DNA of 64,000 bases from Yponomeuta sedellus (GCA_934045075.1 OW203721.1:2354997-2418996), one strand, 5' to 3'. Positions 1 to 13,257 are shown, counted from the first letter of the stretch. The notes: generated by a model from the sequence alone, not told the origin. Program-made: numbers and translations.

Positions 1-50
1 TTGATTTTCACAAATAGGACCCAAAACAGACTAGCTTTGCAACAACTTAC

Positions 51-452
51 CCGGAAGGATCTTGATTTCCAGCGCAGTGCAGGCAGCGTCCGCTAAGTCA
101 TCCTTCAAGTGTTCTACCGCTTCAGACACCCTTTGAAGCGCTTCAACGTTGATCGGTGGCTGCAGATCTTGAGTGGTGTTGACAACACAATCCTGTAGCA
201 CCGTGAGTGCTGACCACAGTTGCTGAGTTAAATCCACTCGGGCGACTTGCAACTCTTCTGCAATTTCACCAGTTACTTCTGTTATGGCGGCCACTTCACA
301 AGCTTCTATCTTCTGTCTCAACTCGCGGGCAATGGCAATAGTTTGCTTAAGTTCCTCAGTGTTTGAAGCCACAGACAGCTCATCCACAGTCTCTGACACT
401 TCTTTGGAAGTGAACTCTTCGATGTGCCGTACAAGGTTCGTGGTCGATTGAT
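51..452 (-). CDS. Exon: compact helical module, copy 6
   Basis: 134 codons, phase 1 in (acceptor CTTCCAG) and phase 1 out (donor GTAAGT at 45-50). It consists almost only of the module head: N-L-V-R-H-I-E-E-F-T-S-K-E, L-K-Q-T-I-A-I-A-R-E-L-R-Q-K-I, L-T-Q-Q-L-W-S-A-L-T-V-L-Q and N-V-E-A-L-Q-R-V-S. The acidic tail is absent, which shows that head and tail can vary independently. The gene continues beyond the left edge. Confidence 0.9.
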
Positions 453-904
453 CTGGAAGGAAGCGAATGGAAGTTAGGAAACAATTGCAGCAAACATGAT
501 AAGTATGAGCTGCTATCTGTGATGAAGTAACTTATTATTGGAGTAGCAGAAACTGAATAACGATGGTGTATTAAACGGTTCTATACTATATTGTATGTCT
601 ACCGCTACAAGTAATTTATAATTATAATAAGATGACGCAAACATTTATGAAAAGCTATCTGCCAGCTTCCGCCTAAGCTTAAGCCTATTGTGGTTTAGTT
701 TCTATTTATTAAAACTATCCCTCTGAATTAATAGTAAATCACACAACTCCTTGATATACAGTCAAATAAAGCTTCCAACTATACTTACAAACTTTAAAGG
801 AAATGGTTTGCTTTATTATTGAACGGATAGCAAGTATAACAGAGTCATCTATAAAACTGCTTCAGTTAACATAAGGAAATCTTCTATCGACTTTAAAATC
901 AAAT

Positions 905-1262
905 AGGGTAGAGAACCTTAATTCTCCGCAGGAGGTTCTTGATATAGTACATGGCCTCTGCATCTACGTAATGAGATAATTTATACAGCGTCCAGTGGCA
1001 TTTTCACTCACACTAGATGGGTGAAGGGACCCAAAAGATGCTGTAGTGCTGTTTAAGACATGGTTTCACATCTGAAACCATGCCTACGCCATTGTGTAGG
1101 CTTACCCAGCACCTATACCAGCCTGACAGCTTAGACGGCCTAGCCCACAGAAAAGATTAGTCAATACGTGCGGAGCCAACAAAACCGCGGGTTTCTTCAC
1201 GATGTTTTCCTTCATCATTAGCGTGTGGTATTGCGACTACAAATTAATTACATAATACAACT
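905..1262 (-). repeat. SINE family D relic, head missing
   Basis: Matches the body of the longer copy at 47945-48475: shared stretches include the tracts around atttatacagcgtccagtgg, tcactcacactagatgggt and ggtattgcgactacaaatt. The tRNA-like head seen in the other copy is missing here. Confidence 0.7.
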
Positions 1263-1963
1263 GAGCTATCAAGACAAGAGATTTCTGTGATGTTACGGCT
1301 ACAACTGCTACTACAACATCATAAGGTCAGTTTCTCTGGTTAAAATGAACAAAGCGCGATTTGATATTGAAGCTTTATTCTTTTAGTGGAAACCATCTAC
1401 TTAAGCATTGTATTAGTTTGTTATGATAAATTTTTATTATTTTTTTCTGTGCGAAGTAGCATTGTTTACGTAAGAGCCATAATTTTTTGAATTGTTTTTA
1501 ACATTTTAAACAACTTTTCCAAGGTCCCTGTGTTCTTATTACTTAAGTTTTTTTGATGGTTCATTATCAATTTATTAACTACAACGAGTCTTCAATAACT
1601 TAGTGGAATTTACATTTCAGCCGACACGGGAACGTTTTTCACTTGAACAACGTTCCCGAATATTTGTTTCGTACTACGCGAAGAGACGTAAATAAAATCT
1701 TTAACTACTTTATGAAATTGATAATAAGTATTGGTCTCTTGTCAAAAATTTACATGGGGTTGACATTGTCAACCATGACTACGAAAAATAGTTTATCCCT
1801 CGTGGACCCGTTGATGACGTATAACGGGACAAAATAATGGGACCACGAGAAAACACCCGAAACGAGACATACGATACTTGATATCCCAGTAATGCATTCC
1901 CGTGGGAAAATAGTTTAATATTAGCGTAACCTTGTTTCAATCCAAATAATTAATATTTTATTA

Positions 1964-2130
1964 TTTTTAATGCACTAACCCGTGCTAAGGACGTAATACA
2001 GAGAATATTGTAAAGAGGTTCGAAATTTCACTGATGCCGGTGAGTCGCCCATTGGCTCAGCTGAAAAAAGCACTGGCACGGATAGCCAGAGGTCGCGGAT
2101 TCGAATTCCTGCATGGGTGGAATTTTTAGC
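1964..2130 (+). repeat. tRNA-like SINE family A fragment
   Basis: Carries a tRNA-like core: A box around tggctcagctgaaaaaagc and B box gcggattcgaattcc, decayed compared with the copy at 40020. It is preceded by the family's tail sequence in inverted order (aatgcactaacccgtgctaa). Confidence 0.75.
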
Positions 2131-2416
2131 CTTTAAATAGGTATTTTTTTAATTAATATTTTACAAAACAATTTTGTGTTTTCTTTTAATATCAAAAAAA
2201 TCTGGGAGCTGCGTGGATTTTTCGCAAAGAAGTTATCACACTATACAAAAATAGCATTTTAATTTTAATCACGAATGTGTAAAGATACTGATAAGGTGTT
2301 ATGTCTGTTTGTGTGTTTAGGTGTCAACGAAGTATGAATTTATCAAAATAAATAAAACGTTATTGAAGCTAGTACTTGTTAAGTAGTCGCCACACGGAGT
2401 AGTAATCGTATATTAC

Positions 2417-4075
2417 CCAAATTTTCATCAAGCTCTTCCAATTTATTCATCGTATCTACTGATGCTTTGACAATGGAAGCTTGTGCCATTTCCGATGTAT
2501 TGTTATATACTAAGTTTATTAATGAAATAGTTTCTTCTGTATTTGTCTCTAATGGAACAGTAATTTCATCAGCAATTATTATATAATTGAGATCAGCTGC
2601 TTTAATTTCTAATTCCGTATCGGGTCCTAAATTTGAACAAGTTCCCAATTGAATAATATTATTTTTTTCGGCGATTGTTTTTAACTCCGACTCTGTTTTA
2701 TCACTGCCTGATATATTTTCAATACATTTTGGCGTATCAAAAATCACAAGGTTATCATTTTCTGAGGCAGTTTCAAGCGCTCCTTCTTCGATTTTGCTCG
2801 GATTTATACATTGTTCTAATGTGCTTAACGCGTCACTATTGTCCACAGTATCTTCCAAGATAACTTGCTCTGAGGTAGCTACAGAAGAAAGCTCTGTATA
2901 AGTAGTTTCAGCCCCATCTTTAGCAAAAGCTGTCTCAATATTGTCAGATATTTGCTCAATAACCAATGGTGTTATTTCTTGGCCATAAATATTTTCTAGT
3001 GAAAAATCTACTGTAGCTTTGGCGGTAAGCAATTCTTTGGAACCAATTTCTTCTAATTCTTTTAAAGTGCATCTATTATCAATAAAATTACTAGCCGTTG
3101 CCATAGAAATAAGTAATCTGGATTCCGATATTGCGTCTTCATTGGCTTCAGTTGATGTTACGCATTGCGCATGACTTTCAGATACACCTAAAAATTCCTC
3201 AATACTTTCTTGAAGGACAGTACAGTCATCAGCGGTTATTACATTTTGTCCTCGTTCTGGCTTTTCTTGCATAACCGTGACGGAAGTCGATTCTTTGATG
3301 TCTTCGTACAAAATTTCTAGCACTTGAGCAACTGAATCATTCTCTTTTAAAGATATAACCGTATCCGTAATAAATTCATCAAGTTGTTCCACCGCATTTA
3401 CTGTTAACTGTGTTTCAGATTCAGAAATATTTTGGTCGGGAATCAATAATACTGTGGATAAGTCTACATTGTTTTCAACACATTCAATATTTTTGATTAA
3501 TAAGTCTTCTTCGACTTCGACATCTACTGTCTGAGGTTGAATTTGTGCAATTTCCATATCTGTCGGTTCTAAAAGAGGCGGAGACGTTTCGTTAGGTGCC
3601 AATAACTCAGAAACAGCAATGTTTAGCATTTCATTCTTATCATCTTGCTGAATGAATTTAGCTTTCAATTCAGAACTGTTTTCTTCTATGGTATTGGTCT
3701 TTTGAGTTTTAGTACAATCTAAAGAAAGCTTGTCTCCATTCTTTTCACGTCTTGTATTTGTTTCGTCTCTACATTCTATTGATTGACCGTCTGCTGGTAT
3801 ATTAACATCATTTAAATCAGTATTTACTTTAGTCTCAGTAAAAGTAATAGGCTGATCCGAATTATCAAAATGTATAGACTCTTCAATATTGACTGCAGTT
3901 TCCGAATCTCCAAAAACATTTAACTGATCTTCAAAATTTGCGCAGGATTCGAAAAATATTGGCGTTTCAGTTTCACTAACAGCTAGTTCGATTTGTTGAC
4001 TAGATGTGTATTCTGTGAGTGGGTTTTCCTTTTCTAATCCTTCACTAAGTTCGTCGGATCCATGAGTGAGTGTTT
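2417..4075 (-). CDS. Exon: acidic tail-like module without helical head
   Basis: 553 codons, phase 1 in (acceptor CAATTTCAG) and phase 1 out (donor GTAATA at 2411-2416). The frame is open along the whole exon although no ATG occurs in its first 400 nt, which supports an internal exon. It is Glu/Asn/Ile/Thr-rich like the tails of the neighbours but has no recognisable x-x-H-I-x-x-Y-I-S head. The motif L-V-I-E-Q-I-S is present near 2950. The exon could also end a shorter isoform, because the frame stops at 2379 if the donor is not used. Confidence 0.87.
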
Positions 4076-4742
4076 CTGAAATTGAGTAGTGTAGAGTAAG
4101 GTTGTAGTAGTTTCTATATTACAGTCAGGAGTTAATAAAATCCCATTATCTCATTGTATGTTTCGTTGCTAGGACTTTAAGTGTTTGCCATGTAGTGGTA
4201 CAACAAGAGTAAAATTAATATATTCTATATTTTCCCATAACTTTTATTAGCAGTTTTATGTAGGTTTAAAAAAATCCTATAACTTAGCAACGTTTACCAT
4301 GTTCATTGAATTGCAAGAACTGCATTAACTTTTAAAAAAATATGGACAATCAGAACGAAACTCTTATATTAATATGAAACCGCCTAACATAAGAGTGGTT
4401 TTCTTGTTCAAAGCCATTTTTATACTCAAGAGGCATGACGATAATTTAATAACGATAAGAAACTAGACTACATTAATTGAAATACCATAGGAACACAATC
4501 TAATAGGAATTTACTCTACTGATCTTAGCACAACACTGACCGATACTCATACATTGTACCTAGATAACAGTAAATTGCTAACAAACAGACATGCGAGTTT
4601 ATTATTTAGCATCAATATTATTTAGTTTTTTTTTTTCAATAATACTGTAAGTTAACAGCTTCTTCAATAAATTAATGTTAAAATAATTTATAATAGCGTC
4701 ATATTAATTAACTATAAAGCGCAATTAAATTTAAAAGTTTAC
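4076..4742 (-). other. Intron, 667 bp
   Basis: AT-rich. No repeat family, ORF or RNA gene recognised. Confidence 0.7.
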
Positions 4743-6821
4743 CATTTTCAGGTGAAGTTCTGAATAATATGTTGTTTTCATTACTAGAAAACTCGTCATC
4801 GCTTCTCATTACTATTTGTATAACTTGGATAGGGATATGGTCACAATTATCCTTTTGCTCTACTAAAGTTCCTAATTCATGCTGTACCGGATATTTGCCA
4901 CCACATTCTGCAATCGCTTCTTCAGTAGTATAAATATTTTCTTCTTTTAAAGCCTCAATAATTTGTAATGTTGCATTACACGTTTCGGTAAGTTCAGGAT
5001 ATTGTGCTTCGAATAGATTCACATTCTCAATTGTAATCTGGTCTTGAAATGTTATAGAAGCACTATGTTTAATTTCGTCTGTATCGGATATTCCTTCAAT
5101 ATAAATTTCATTTTTGATGTCTGTGTAAGGTACACTAGGACTCTGAATTTCATTATTAAGTTCAGTAACAATACCTGAATCAATTTGAGAAACTGATGGC
5201 TCAATAAAATTTGTTATGATATTTTCATTTTTGTTTTCCTTTGTAGCTTTCAGTTCTTCTATAGTTTCATCATTCAATAATTCATTTGTATTCATTTGTG
5301 GTAAATTTAGTGATTCCAATTCAATATTTTCAGACTCTAAAATCTTTGGTGTTGACTGCAGTACCAGATTTCCTTTTATAGGCGATGAAATCTCAGTATT
5401 CACTTCAGAATCGTTACTAACTGGTTTGATAAATTCACTTTCGGAATTTTCAATTACCATTTGTGATACAATCACACTGTCTTCAAACTGCGGTTCTGTT
5501 ACTGTAAGCGCACAAAATTTTATGTTTTCATATTCAATCAAAGCTAAAGAATTTATCTGTTCTTCTAGAATTATCTCAGTGACAAAAGACGGAGTTTGCT
5601 CCTGGAGAGAATTCGATTCAAAATGTTCTACTTTCTTAGCTTCAAGTGTCGCCTCATCTCCTTGATCTGAGAAAGGAATGGCCAAAGCTTGAGACGTAAT
5701 GTCACATATTGGCTGTACTTCACTAGTGGATAGAATCTCTTCACAGGGAGCGTTAGTAGCATTAATTAGCGAGTCACTGCTGGATTCTAAAGATTCAAAC
5801 TGGCTTTGAGAATGCTTTTCCTCAAAAGGTTTTTCTTCCAATTCCAAGGTCACTTGTTCTAAAATTTCACTTATTGGTTGATTTACCATTATTTTAGTTT
5901 CTATAACATTCTGTTCTAATTTTTTTTCATCGGGCATTTTCGGTAAAATATGTTCTTCAATATTTTCTTTACCCAATATTTCAGGTACAATTACTGATTG
6001 GAGCAGTTCTTCAATATTGCTGTTTGTTACATTTTTTTCGACATGTGTTTGCTCTTGAATCGAAATCGAAGAAATCTGCTTTATAACATTTTCAGACGCA
6101 CTAGCTATTTCAAGTATTAGTTGCGCATTTCCTTGTAATTTACAATCTTTTTTATCAACTTGGTCTTCACTTATTGTAGAAACTTGTTCTAGCAATAAAT
6201 TTTCCAACTCACATGCGACTGTTTGCGTTTCAATAACCACATCTGCCTTGTTTTCTAAAGAAGTGTTATCGGATAAACCAATTTTATTTGCATTCAATAA
6301 ATCAATTTTTTCTATTGATTCTTCCGTCTCAGAATAGTTTATTATTTCACTAGGAATAAATTTATACAGAGCTTCTTCGCTTGCTTCTAGAAACACATCA
6401 TCACCTGAACTCTCATCTTCGCTGGTGATAGCTTTTTCCAAATGTTTATGTTGAATATCAGTCAAAAGATAATCTAGGGCTATGTCGTAGTCAGTTGTAT
6501 TCGTTAATGCTAGTAAATCTACATGAAGCTTAGAAGTTACTTCTATCACATCATCAAGTGTTTGTTTATCAACCGTCAAAGTCACATCTCCGTCTAATTT
6601 GAACATACTTTTAAGAAGCACTGATATTGATGTTTCCAAATCTTGTACTAATACAATCCCTTCGAAGTTATCCTTTTGCAATTTCGTAAGTTTCTCATGC
6701 AATTCCCGCGCTAAGTCTATTGTTTTCTCTATCACGTGGTACTTTGTAGCTTCAAATATTTTTTGCACGACTCCAGCTACTTCCGCGGTTAGGAAGCACT
6801 CAATATGTTCCTTTAGTGTTC
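4743..6821 (-). CDS. Exon: helical module with long acidic tail, copy 5
   Basis: 693 codons, phase 1 in and out (acceptor ATTTCAG, donor GTAAAC). Opens T-L-K-E-H-I-E-C-F-L-T-A-E, then E-K-T-I-D-L-A-R-E-L-H-E-K-L. The rest of the head is less conserved than in the other copies, followed by about 560 acidic residues. Motifs L-L-L-E-Q-V-S (near 6185) and I-L-E-Q-V-T (near 5860) recur in the tail. Confidence 0.92.
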
Positions 6822-8409
6822 CTGAAATATGATTGCGTGTTGGTTTATTCGTTCTCGCTTGCGAATTTGTGTTAAGCCAATGTTATTTTCCAAACACTGA
6901 GTTTTAGATGACAATCATGTATGTTACTTACGACGACATAAATTATGCTACCAGGCTTATTTGTTTTAGGAATAAAAAGCTCTTTCAACTACGCTGTTAC
7001 TACAAAATAATATTAGCTGTTATGTTTTCTTTATTAAATATTGAGGTATTGAGAGGATGAGACAAATCGTTGAAATATTTTGAAATAAAATGTCTCCGTA
7101 AGACAAACTAGACACTTTTTGATCGTAAGTATCGTAATTTAAAGAGTTTACATACGTTACGGTGGATCTTTCTATTTATATAAAAAAAACTTATTGTTTT
7201 AGCCTATGCATTAAACGCTTCTGTCAATAACGGGCGGAAAAGCGTCGTGCATAAATATTGCTCGGGCAGGTACAATTTTATTAAAAAAACCCATTATTAC
7301 GTGGACGCAAGTAGGTATATGCGGTGAAGCAGTCTCTTTATCATTAGACTTCTACAAACCAATAAAAACTGAAAATTCTTATCTAATCTTAACTCGATCG
7401 TCGACGTGCGATGATGATGGCACGAATGGAATGTTCCCCCGCTTAGATCCAAAGTTTGCTAGTCTGACCAAGCCAACCTCATGTGTATGTTACTTCAATC
7501 GATTTCGTTCGGGTAGCTGTCTCATGAACTTTCGTGAACCGTTTTCTTGCACTGCTTAGATTTCAACCCTGTATGTCACCACTGCTGGGGCACGGGTCTC
7601 TTCCTGCGTTGCAGGAAGGTTAGGCCACACTCCACCAAGTCCAGGTTGGTGGAGGATTGTAGGACAGTGGCGGGCCTTAGTGTCAGAAGTTATCAAGCCG
7701 ACCATAAGGCCTTTGACGTGGCCTAACGACTGCCATAACATGACAGCCGGCAACCACAACCTTGCGAATCACGGAAACGCTCGGGAAAATGCCACTAGCG
7801 GTGGTAACGGGAAAGCTAACCTAACCTAACCTAACCGCGCCTGTTGTTGCTTAACTCGAGTGATTGATTCCAATCACTCGGTTCGACTAGGCCACGACCT
7901 TGCACTGCTTGAAGTCTTCTAATAACCATCTAGGTTTATAAATAGCAACGCAAAGAGCGTTCTTTAGCTCCCCTTTTTTATTACAGTATGGATTAAACCT
8001 TCGACAATTTTCTCGTAATAGTTAGTATTTAAGTGTAGCTAAATTAGTATGTCATAAAAGATTATGGTAGGTTAGATATTTAAAACATATAGAAAAGAAC
8101 GCTACAAAAATAACTTTAGTAACATCTTAATGTAATGCCACCAAACGAGATTTCCAAAGTTTATAATGACGGTGATAAAAATGTGTTTTATTATGTCAGT
8201 CTTTAATATGATTACCACGAACTAGACCAATGGTAAAATAATTGAAAGTTTGCCACAATAGACCAAAATCGTAAATTCTATTTAATTTGCTAACCTGACC
8301 TTTGCATATATGCTGACTTGGGACACGCGATTCTTATGTGTTAGGACAAAATATTCAATTAAAAAGCGTGTACTGAAGTCATTAATAAATTAAACTACAC
8401 TAAGTTTAC
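6822..8409 (-). other. Intron, 1.6 kb
   Basis: Contains one family C SINE-like copy (7562-7898); otherwise unremarkable AT-rich sequence. Confidence 0.7.
7562..7898 (-). repeat. Family C SINE-like repeat, copy 1
   Basis: Reverse copy of the ~350 bp family defined at 62507-62867. About four cctaa units (7816-7838) sit where other copies have gtcaggtacaggatggg. Those units equal the insect telomere motif but look like a local expansion inside the repeat. Confidence 0.8.
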
Positions 8410-10536
8410 CTATCGTCGGCAAAAGGATTTGTGCATCTACTGAATCACTTTTGCCCTGTAAATACTCTTTCTCCAGGGAGTCTTGTAAGTTTTCTGTATC
8501 TTCTATGGTTTCTTCTGAATTAATTAGGTGAAAATTTGCATTTAAGCTTCCAACCTTTTCTATGTCTTTATCAATGTTATCCGATTTAACCTCTTCTATT
8601 TTAATTTTTGTCATTTCGACTACATCTACGCCTATCTTTTCGGTTATTGAAACGAATTCGTTTTGTAATATTTCATCACCTGCTAGTTCCTCAGTTTCTA
8701 GAGTTTTTATCTCAATAGCTTCGACACTTCCAAGTTCAGAGGTTTCAGTTACAATACTTGCATTGTCACCTAAATGAACATTCTCAGTCATTAGTGCAAT
8801 GTTTTCACATACATTCTCTTCAGATGTATAGTCAATTGGAGGAAACCCCGTTGATTTAAAAGGAGTTTCTATATCTATGATTTGTTCTTCTATTTTTAAA
8901 GATGGATCTGCCATTTGATCTTGTCCATGACTATCAATGATGTCTATTGTTCTTTTTTCTTCGCTTGACTTTTGTTCGAGTATATTTTTCGCCTCTTTAA
9001 CTACTTCTATTTTATCTGGACTAACAGGTGGGGCAGCATCAAAATCTTCAACAATACACTCCGCTAAGGGTATGGGCTCATTTTCCCTAATGACTGAAAA
9101 CGTTTCCTTTGAAATAATTGAAGTAGTATCTTTGTCACAAACGTCTTTTAATTCATTCAGATTGGAATCACTATCACTTCTATGAGTTTTAGTTTTAGCA
9201 TTGGAAACAATTAATTCTTCAGTTTCACAAGAAATTTGTTCTAAAACCACTGTCTTCGGGTCGTTACTAACGTCTCCTGTGATTCCCACAGTAGGAGCTT
9301 CTATATTTTGCTTATATATGACGTTATTTACCGATAATAGCTCTTCCGCTACTGATATGTGTTCTGGCGTTATAACTACAACATTATCTAAAACTGAAAT
9401 GTCATGTTCCAATTCTGTTAAATTGGTATATTCAAGGGCACTATTTTCAAATGTTTCCGCCATCGTTCCATATATAATATCATCGTGTTCATCTCGGCCT
9501 TCTTTCATAACAGGTAAATGAGTGTCAATTTTATCGACCACTTTTTGGCATAGTTCATCTGAAGTCATTGGATTCTCAAATAACAAAATATCGTTTACAT
9601 TGCTATCTGGCTCTACTAATGAAGGGACAGTAGATACAACTCCAAGGGCGAATACGGTCGTTTCTAATGTTTCTTTACCTGAGATTTCAACTTCAGATAT
9701 TAAAGATTTTATATCTGTCACCACTGCCAATTCATCAATAGTTGAAACTTGTTCAAATAATAAGATTTCAGTCCCCTCTTGTGCAATATTAGATGTTTTT
9801 GAATCTTTAGTATTAACTTTAACTAGGTCTAACGCAGATATTACTTCATCGATAATTTCTGCTACATCACATCCAGCATCTTTTTGATTGTCTTCTCCAA
9901 GTTCAGATAGCAAAACTTCATTATCAAATACAGCAATTTTATCAGCTAAATCTGAGTTTTCCATATTTTTAACGTCAACAACATTTTTTATTAAATAATC
10001 TTTATTATTTATGTCAGTAGCTTCAGTTACTGACACTGAGGAACCTATCTGATTTAATGTACCTTCTTCTGTATCCGGTAAAATAAAATTTTGCAAATTT
10101 TCTTCATCGACTGTTGCTGTTGCAGCGACATTTTCTTCAGAAAAAGCTACAGATGGACTTATTACAAGAGTAGTTAATGTGGAAATCACTGCAGTCAAAT
10201 CAGATAATAGGTCAGTGGATACGTCAGCTACCTTTTGCAAAGCATCGATGCCAATAGTACATTCCAGGACCTGTGCGTCATCTAACAACTGATTTTCAAT
10301 GACAGCCAAAGAATCTCTGAGCTTTTCACATAATTCGACTAGTTGTATCAAGGTCACCACGGCCAGTTTCCCTGTATCATCAATCGTGAATTCAGTGTTT
10401 TTTATTGCAATATTCAGTTCATGTGCCATACTTAGTGATTCTTTCAAATAATCACCATTAACTATATTAGATAAATCATGGATGATCGTACCCATGTCAT
10501 CAGAGGTGTATAAATGAATGTGTTCAAGTAACAGGT
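8410..10536 (-). CDS. Exon: helical module with long acidic tail, copy 4
   Basis: 709 codons, phase 1 in and out (acceptor TTTTTCAG, donor GTAAAC). Opens L-L-L-E-H-I-H-L-Y-T-S-D-D-M, then L-K-E-S-L-S-M-A-H-E-L, L-R-D-S-L-A-V-I-E-N-Q-L-L-D-D-A-Q and I-D-A-L-Q-K-V. About 570 residues of Glu/Asp/Ser/Thr/Ile-rich tail follow, with few aromatics and scattered copies of a short motif (L-L-F-E-Q-V-S near 9750; V-V-L-E-Q-I-S near 9240). Confidence 0.92.
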
Positions 10537-10955
10537 CTGAAAAATAGTTTTGGTCGTTAATTTCATTATATATTCTTTAATTTAGTTTATTACCGACACA
10601 AGTATCCCACTGCTGGGCAAAGGCCTCCTTTTCCGCTTTCCATCTCTCCCTATCACGCCTTTCATCAAAATAAAACAATAACAAGTGTTCACAATTAAAC
10701 AATGTTAGGCGCTTGTCGTGTTAGTTTTTTGTGTGTGTGTGTGTTAGTGTAAAATAAAGTACATACAATATAATGTACCAAATAAAACATGTCTTTTACT
10801 TCCTTAGTGAACTTTCTCAACGATGTCATAATTATACAATCACGAATGAGACATTCCCAATTGTTTTCAGTTGGTATAATTAGTAATGTGCTATCATTGT
10901 GGTGATAACAGTTTGAAAGGTGTTAGCGAAAATTGTAAAAAAAATACTATATTAC
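10537..10955 (-). other. Intron with LINE 3' relic
   Basis: Short intron holding a LINE C-terminus fragment (10598-10665) and a (GT)n tract near 10727-10745. Confidence 0.7.
10598..10665 (-). mobile_element. LINE (RTE-like) C-terminal relic
   Basis: Minus-strand reading gives R-E-R-W-K-A-E-K-E-A-F-A-Q-Q-W-D-T, the closing motif of RTE-like endonuclease/reverse transcriptase ORFs (W-x-x-x-x-E-A-F-A-Q-Q-W). Only the last residues remain. Confidence 0.65.
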
Positions 10956-11891
10956 CCAGTGTAGCTTTAGGTAGTTCTTCTAATTTCACGATTAATGCCT
11001 TTTCAACTTTGACATCAGGAATTAGAGTTACATCCTGTTCTTCTGCAGCAGTGATCGACTCAAAGACACTTTGTTGAGTTTCTACAATAGAGTTGCTCAA
11101 ATCGGACTTGTTTGTAACTTCGGTGACTATGGGATTTTCTTGTTTTGGGGTTAACGATACAGTGGTTTCATTTTTAACTTCCTTTGTGTCTGTGACAGTA
11201 ATTGGCTTAGTAGTTTCAGAAGCACTTGGTTGGATCTCTAATATTGAATCCTCTAAAGTAGTTTTAGTGGAATCTTTATCGGGTATAGACATTTCTTGTT
11301 CTAATGTTGGTAATTCACTTGTATCCACGGTAGTTTCCACTTTTTCAATATTAGTATTTATTAAAACTGTAGTATCTTCCACTTTGTCGATTTGCTCTGA
11401 AACCATAGGCATTTCTAAATTATCAGCGTCCACCATTATTTCGTCAACAGTTTTTTTCAAATGAGCCACATCCTCCGACATTTGCTCAGTAGTTTCTTCA
11501 GTCGAAAGATTTGTAATCAGAACGGGTGTAGCAGAACCAGATACAAGAGCTAGGTTAGCTTGTAGTTGTGTTGTAAGATTTGTGATCTTGATCAGATTTT
11601 CATCTGGAATTGTACTTTTTAGTTCTTGAGCATTATCAAGCAATTGAGTCTCAATCACTGTTAATGCATTTCTAAGATTTTCCGATAATTTGGCCGTTTT
11701 TGGTGACTGTTCAGAGATAAATTGTTGATCTTCTAAAACTAATTGGTCGGTTGTTGTGAGTGATGTGTAAAGTTCTTGTGCCGTCTCAAGTGATTGTTTT
11801 AAGTCGTCTGATTGTAATAGGTTTTCAATTTTTGTGAAGGTGTCAATGGTCTCATCTGAGATATATTGCTGTATATGTTGAAGTAATGTGT
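10956..11891 (-). CDS. Exon: helical module with acidic tail, copy 3
   Basis: 312 codons, phase 1 in and out (acceptor TTTTTCAG, donor GTAATA). Opens T-L-L-Q-H-I-Q-Q-Y-I-S-D-E, then L-K-Q-S-L-E-T-A-Q-E-L, L-R-N-A-L-T-V-I-E-T-Q-L-L-D-N-A-Q and I-T-N-L-T-T-Q-L-Q. The Met at 11658 lies inside the module, so the exon extends about 230 nt further upstream. The tail is Thr/Val/Glu-rich. Confidence 0.9.
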
Positions 11892-13257
11892 CTGAAAAAT
11901 TATAAGGTAGACAATTATTATCAAACTCTGAGCTTACCGTTTATTCAAAGAACAAAAGCACATTAAATACAGGGCGGGAGACGGAGTTACGAAAGCGTAG
12001 TTAAAAAAAGAACCAAATGGAGGATACGGTGTTCGTCAGTTTCGCTTTACATTTTTTTTGTACAAGAAACAAAACGTTATTTATTGAATACTAGCGGTCC
12101 CAGCGAACTTCGTACCGCCTAACAGTCGCTTCTTTATTTTTTTTTATTTTTCCCTGCGTAAGAACCATCCCCGTACTTCAAGAAATATTCTAAAAAAAGA
12201 ATTAGCAAAATCGGTTCAGCAGCTCTCGAGATTTGCGCTTACCAACACATTCAGCGATTCATTTTTATATTATAGATGTACATTTGTAATGATTGACTGC
12301 ATTATTTTTTAATGCCTATCAGAAAACATGTGAATTTTTCCTTACTCCAGGTTTGGACTTTCGTATCCGAAGGGTGCCGAAGGAACGCATAAAACATTAA
12401 TTTTAAGAGGCCTACAAAACATCATGATTATTACCATTTTGTTCTCAATCGTACAGTAATAGATTAAAGTATTAAACTGAGCAGTGTTTAGGAAAAATAA
12501 ATTAATATTAAAAAACCTTATATATAAATATTATAAAACAATTGTAATTCTTCATTCAATTCAATCTTTATTGCCATCATTTACAGTACGTTCATATTAT
12601 ATTACTTAGAGTATTGCTCTGTGTAATGTTACCGATACGGCACAGAAAATACGTACTCATTTCGGGGACCTCGTTAATTTCCCGAAAAACGAAAAAAAAT
12701 TGTTTGCCAACAAGTGATAAGCTGTAATAAGCAAAGTCCCTATTAGAGATAATCATATTTTAGAAACCGGGCAGCCTCTTAACGTAAAAACTTTCTTTTT
12801 TGCAGTACATTTTAAGTAGTCTGGTAAATACCCTAGGACGCAGAGCCTAAAACGAGCAAGGAATTATTAAGTTGTTTGCTTATTATTTACTTTAATAATT
12901 ACTACCAAGTAATTCTTAATATCAAGTTGTTTTACTCTTTTTAAATCAAAATCTTTACACTTTATGTACCAATTAGTATGAAATTCAATGCAAGTTCATG
13001 AAATTAAAGTAAAATGTAAAGATTTTCATTTCAAAAGTGTGTAATTCGATAAAAAAACGCATCAAGATTGTTACATTTTTTTAAAAATGGCAGTACGCAT
13101 TAAAATGTTCTATAGGTAGTGTGTTGTTTATTTACACTAGATAGTATCCTACACTAGCATAGTACGTCTAGCTTAAACCTAACGCGAGAAAGCTCAAGCA
13201 ATATTATTGAAAACATGCCAGAACATCGAAAGCGCCAAGTTATTGAAACTGAATTAC
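11892..13257 (-). other. Intron, 1.4 kb
   Basis: Holds a short Helitron-like element (12091-12282). The rest is AT-rich with no identified feature. Confidence 0.7.
12091..12282 (-). mobile_element. Helitron-like non-autonomous element, family 2
   Basis: Minus-strand copy of the element at 55801-55979. It starts TCTATAATATAAAAATGAAT and ends GCTGGGACCGCTAG|T, with the inner tract gtacttcaaggaatattcta shared by all copies in diverged form. No TIRs and no target duplication, which fits the Helitron pattern (5' TC, 3' CTAG, A|T target). Confidence 0.55.

Larger units (their letters stand above)
453..2416 (-). other. Intron, 2.0 kb, with two repeat relics
   Basis: AT-rich intron. It holds a headless tRNA-SINE relic (about 905-1262) and a tRNA-like SINE fragment (about 1964-2130). 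The rest shows no coding or RNA signal I can support. Confidence 0.75.

Noticed and set aside
5216..5665. 149-codon plus frame with membrane-like composition
   Set aside because: Antisense shadow of exon 4743-6821; Phe/Ser/Ile richness is expected opposite Glu/Asn/Thr codons.
7816..7838. Telomeric repeat array
   Set aside because: Only about four units, inside a SINE-like repeat.
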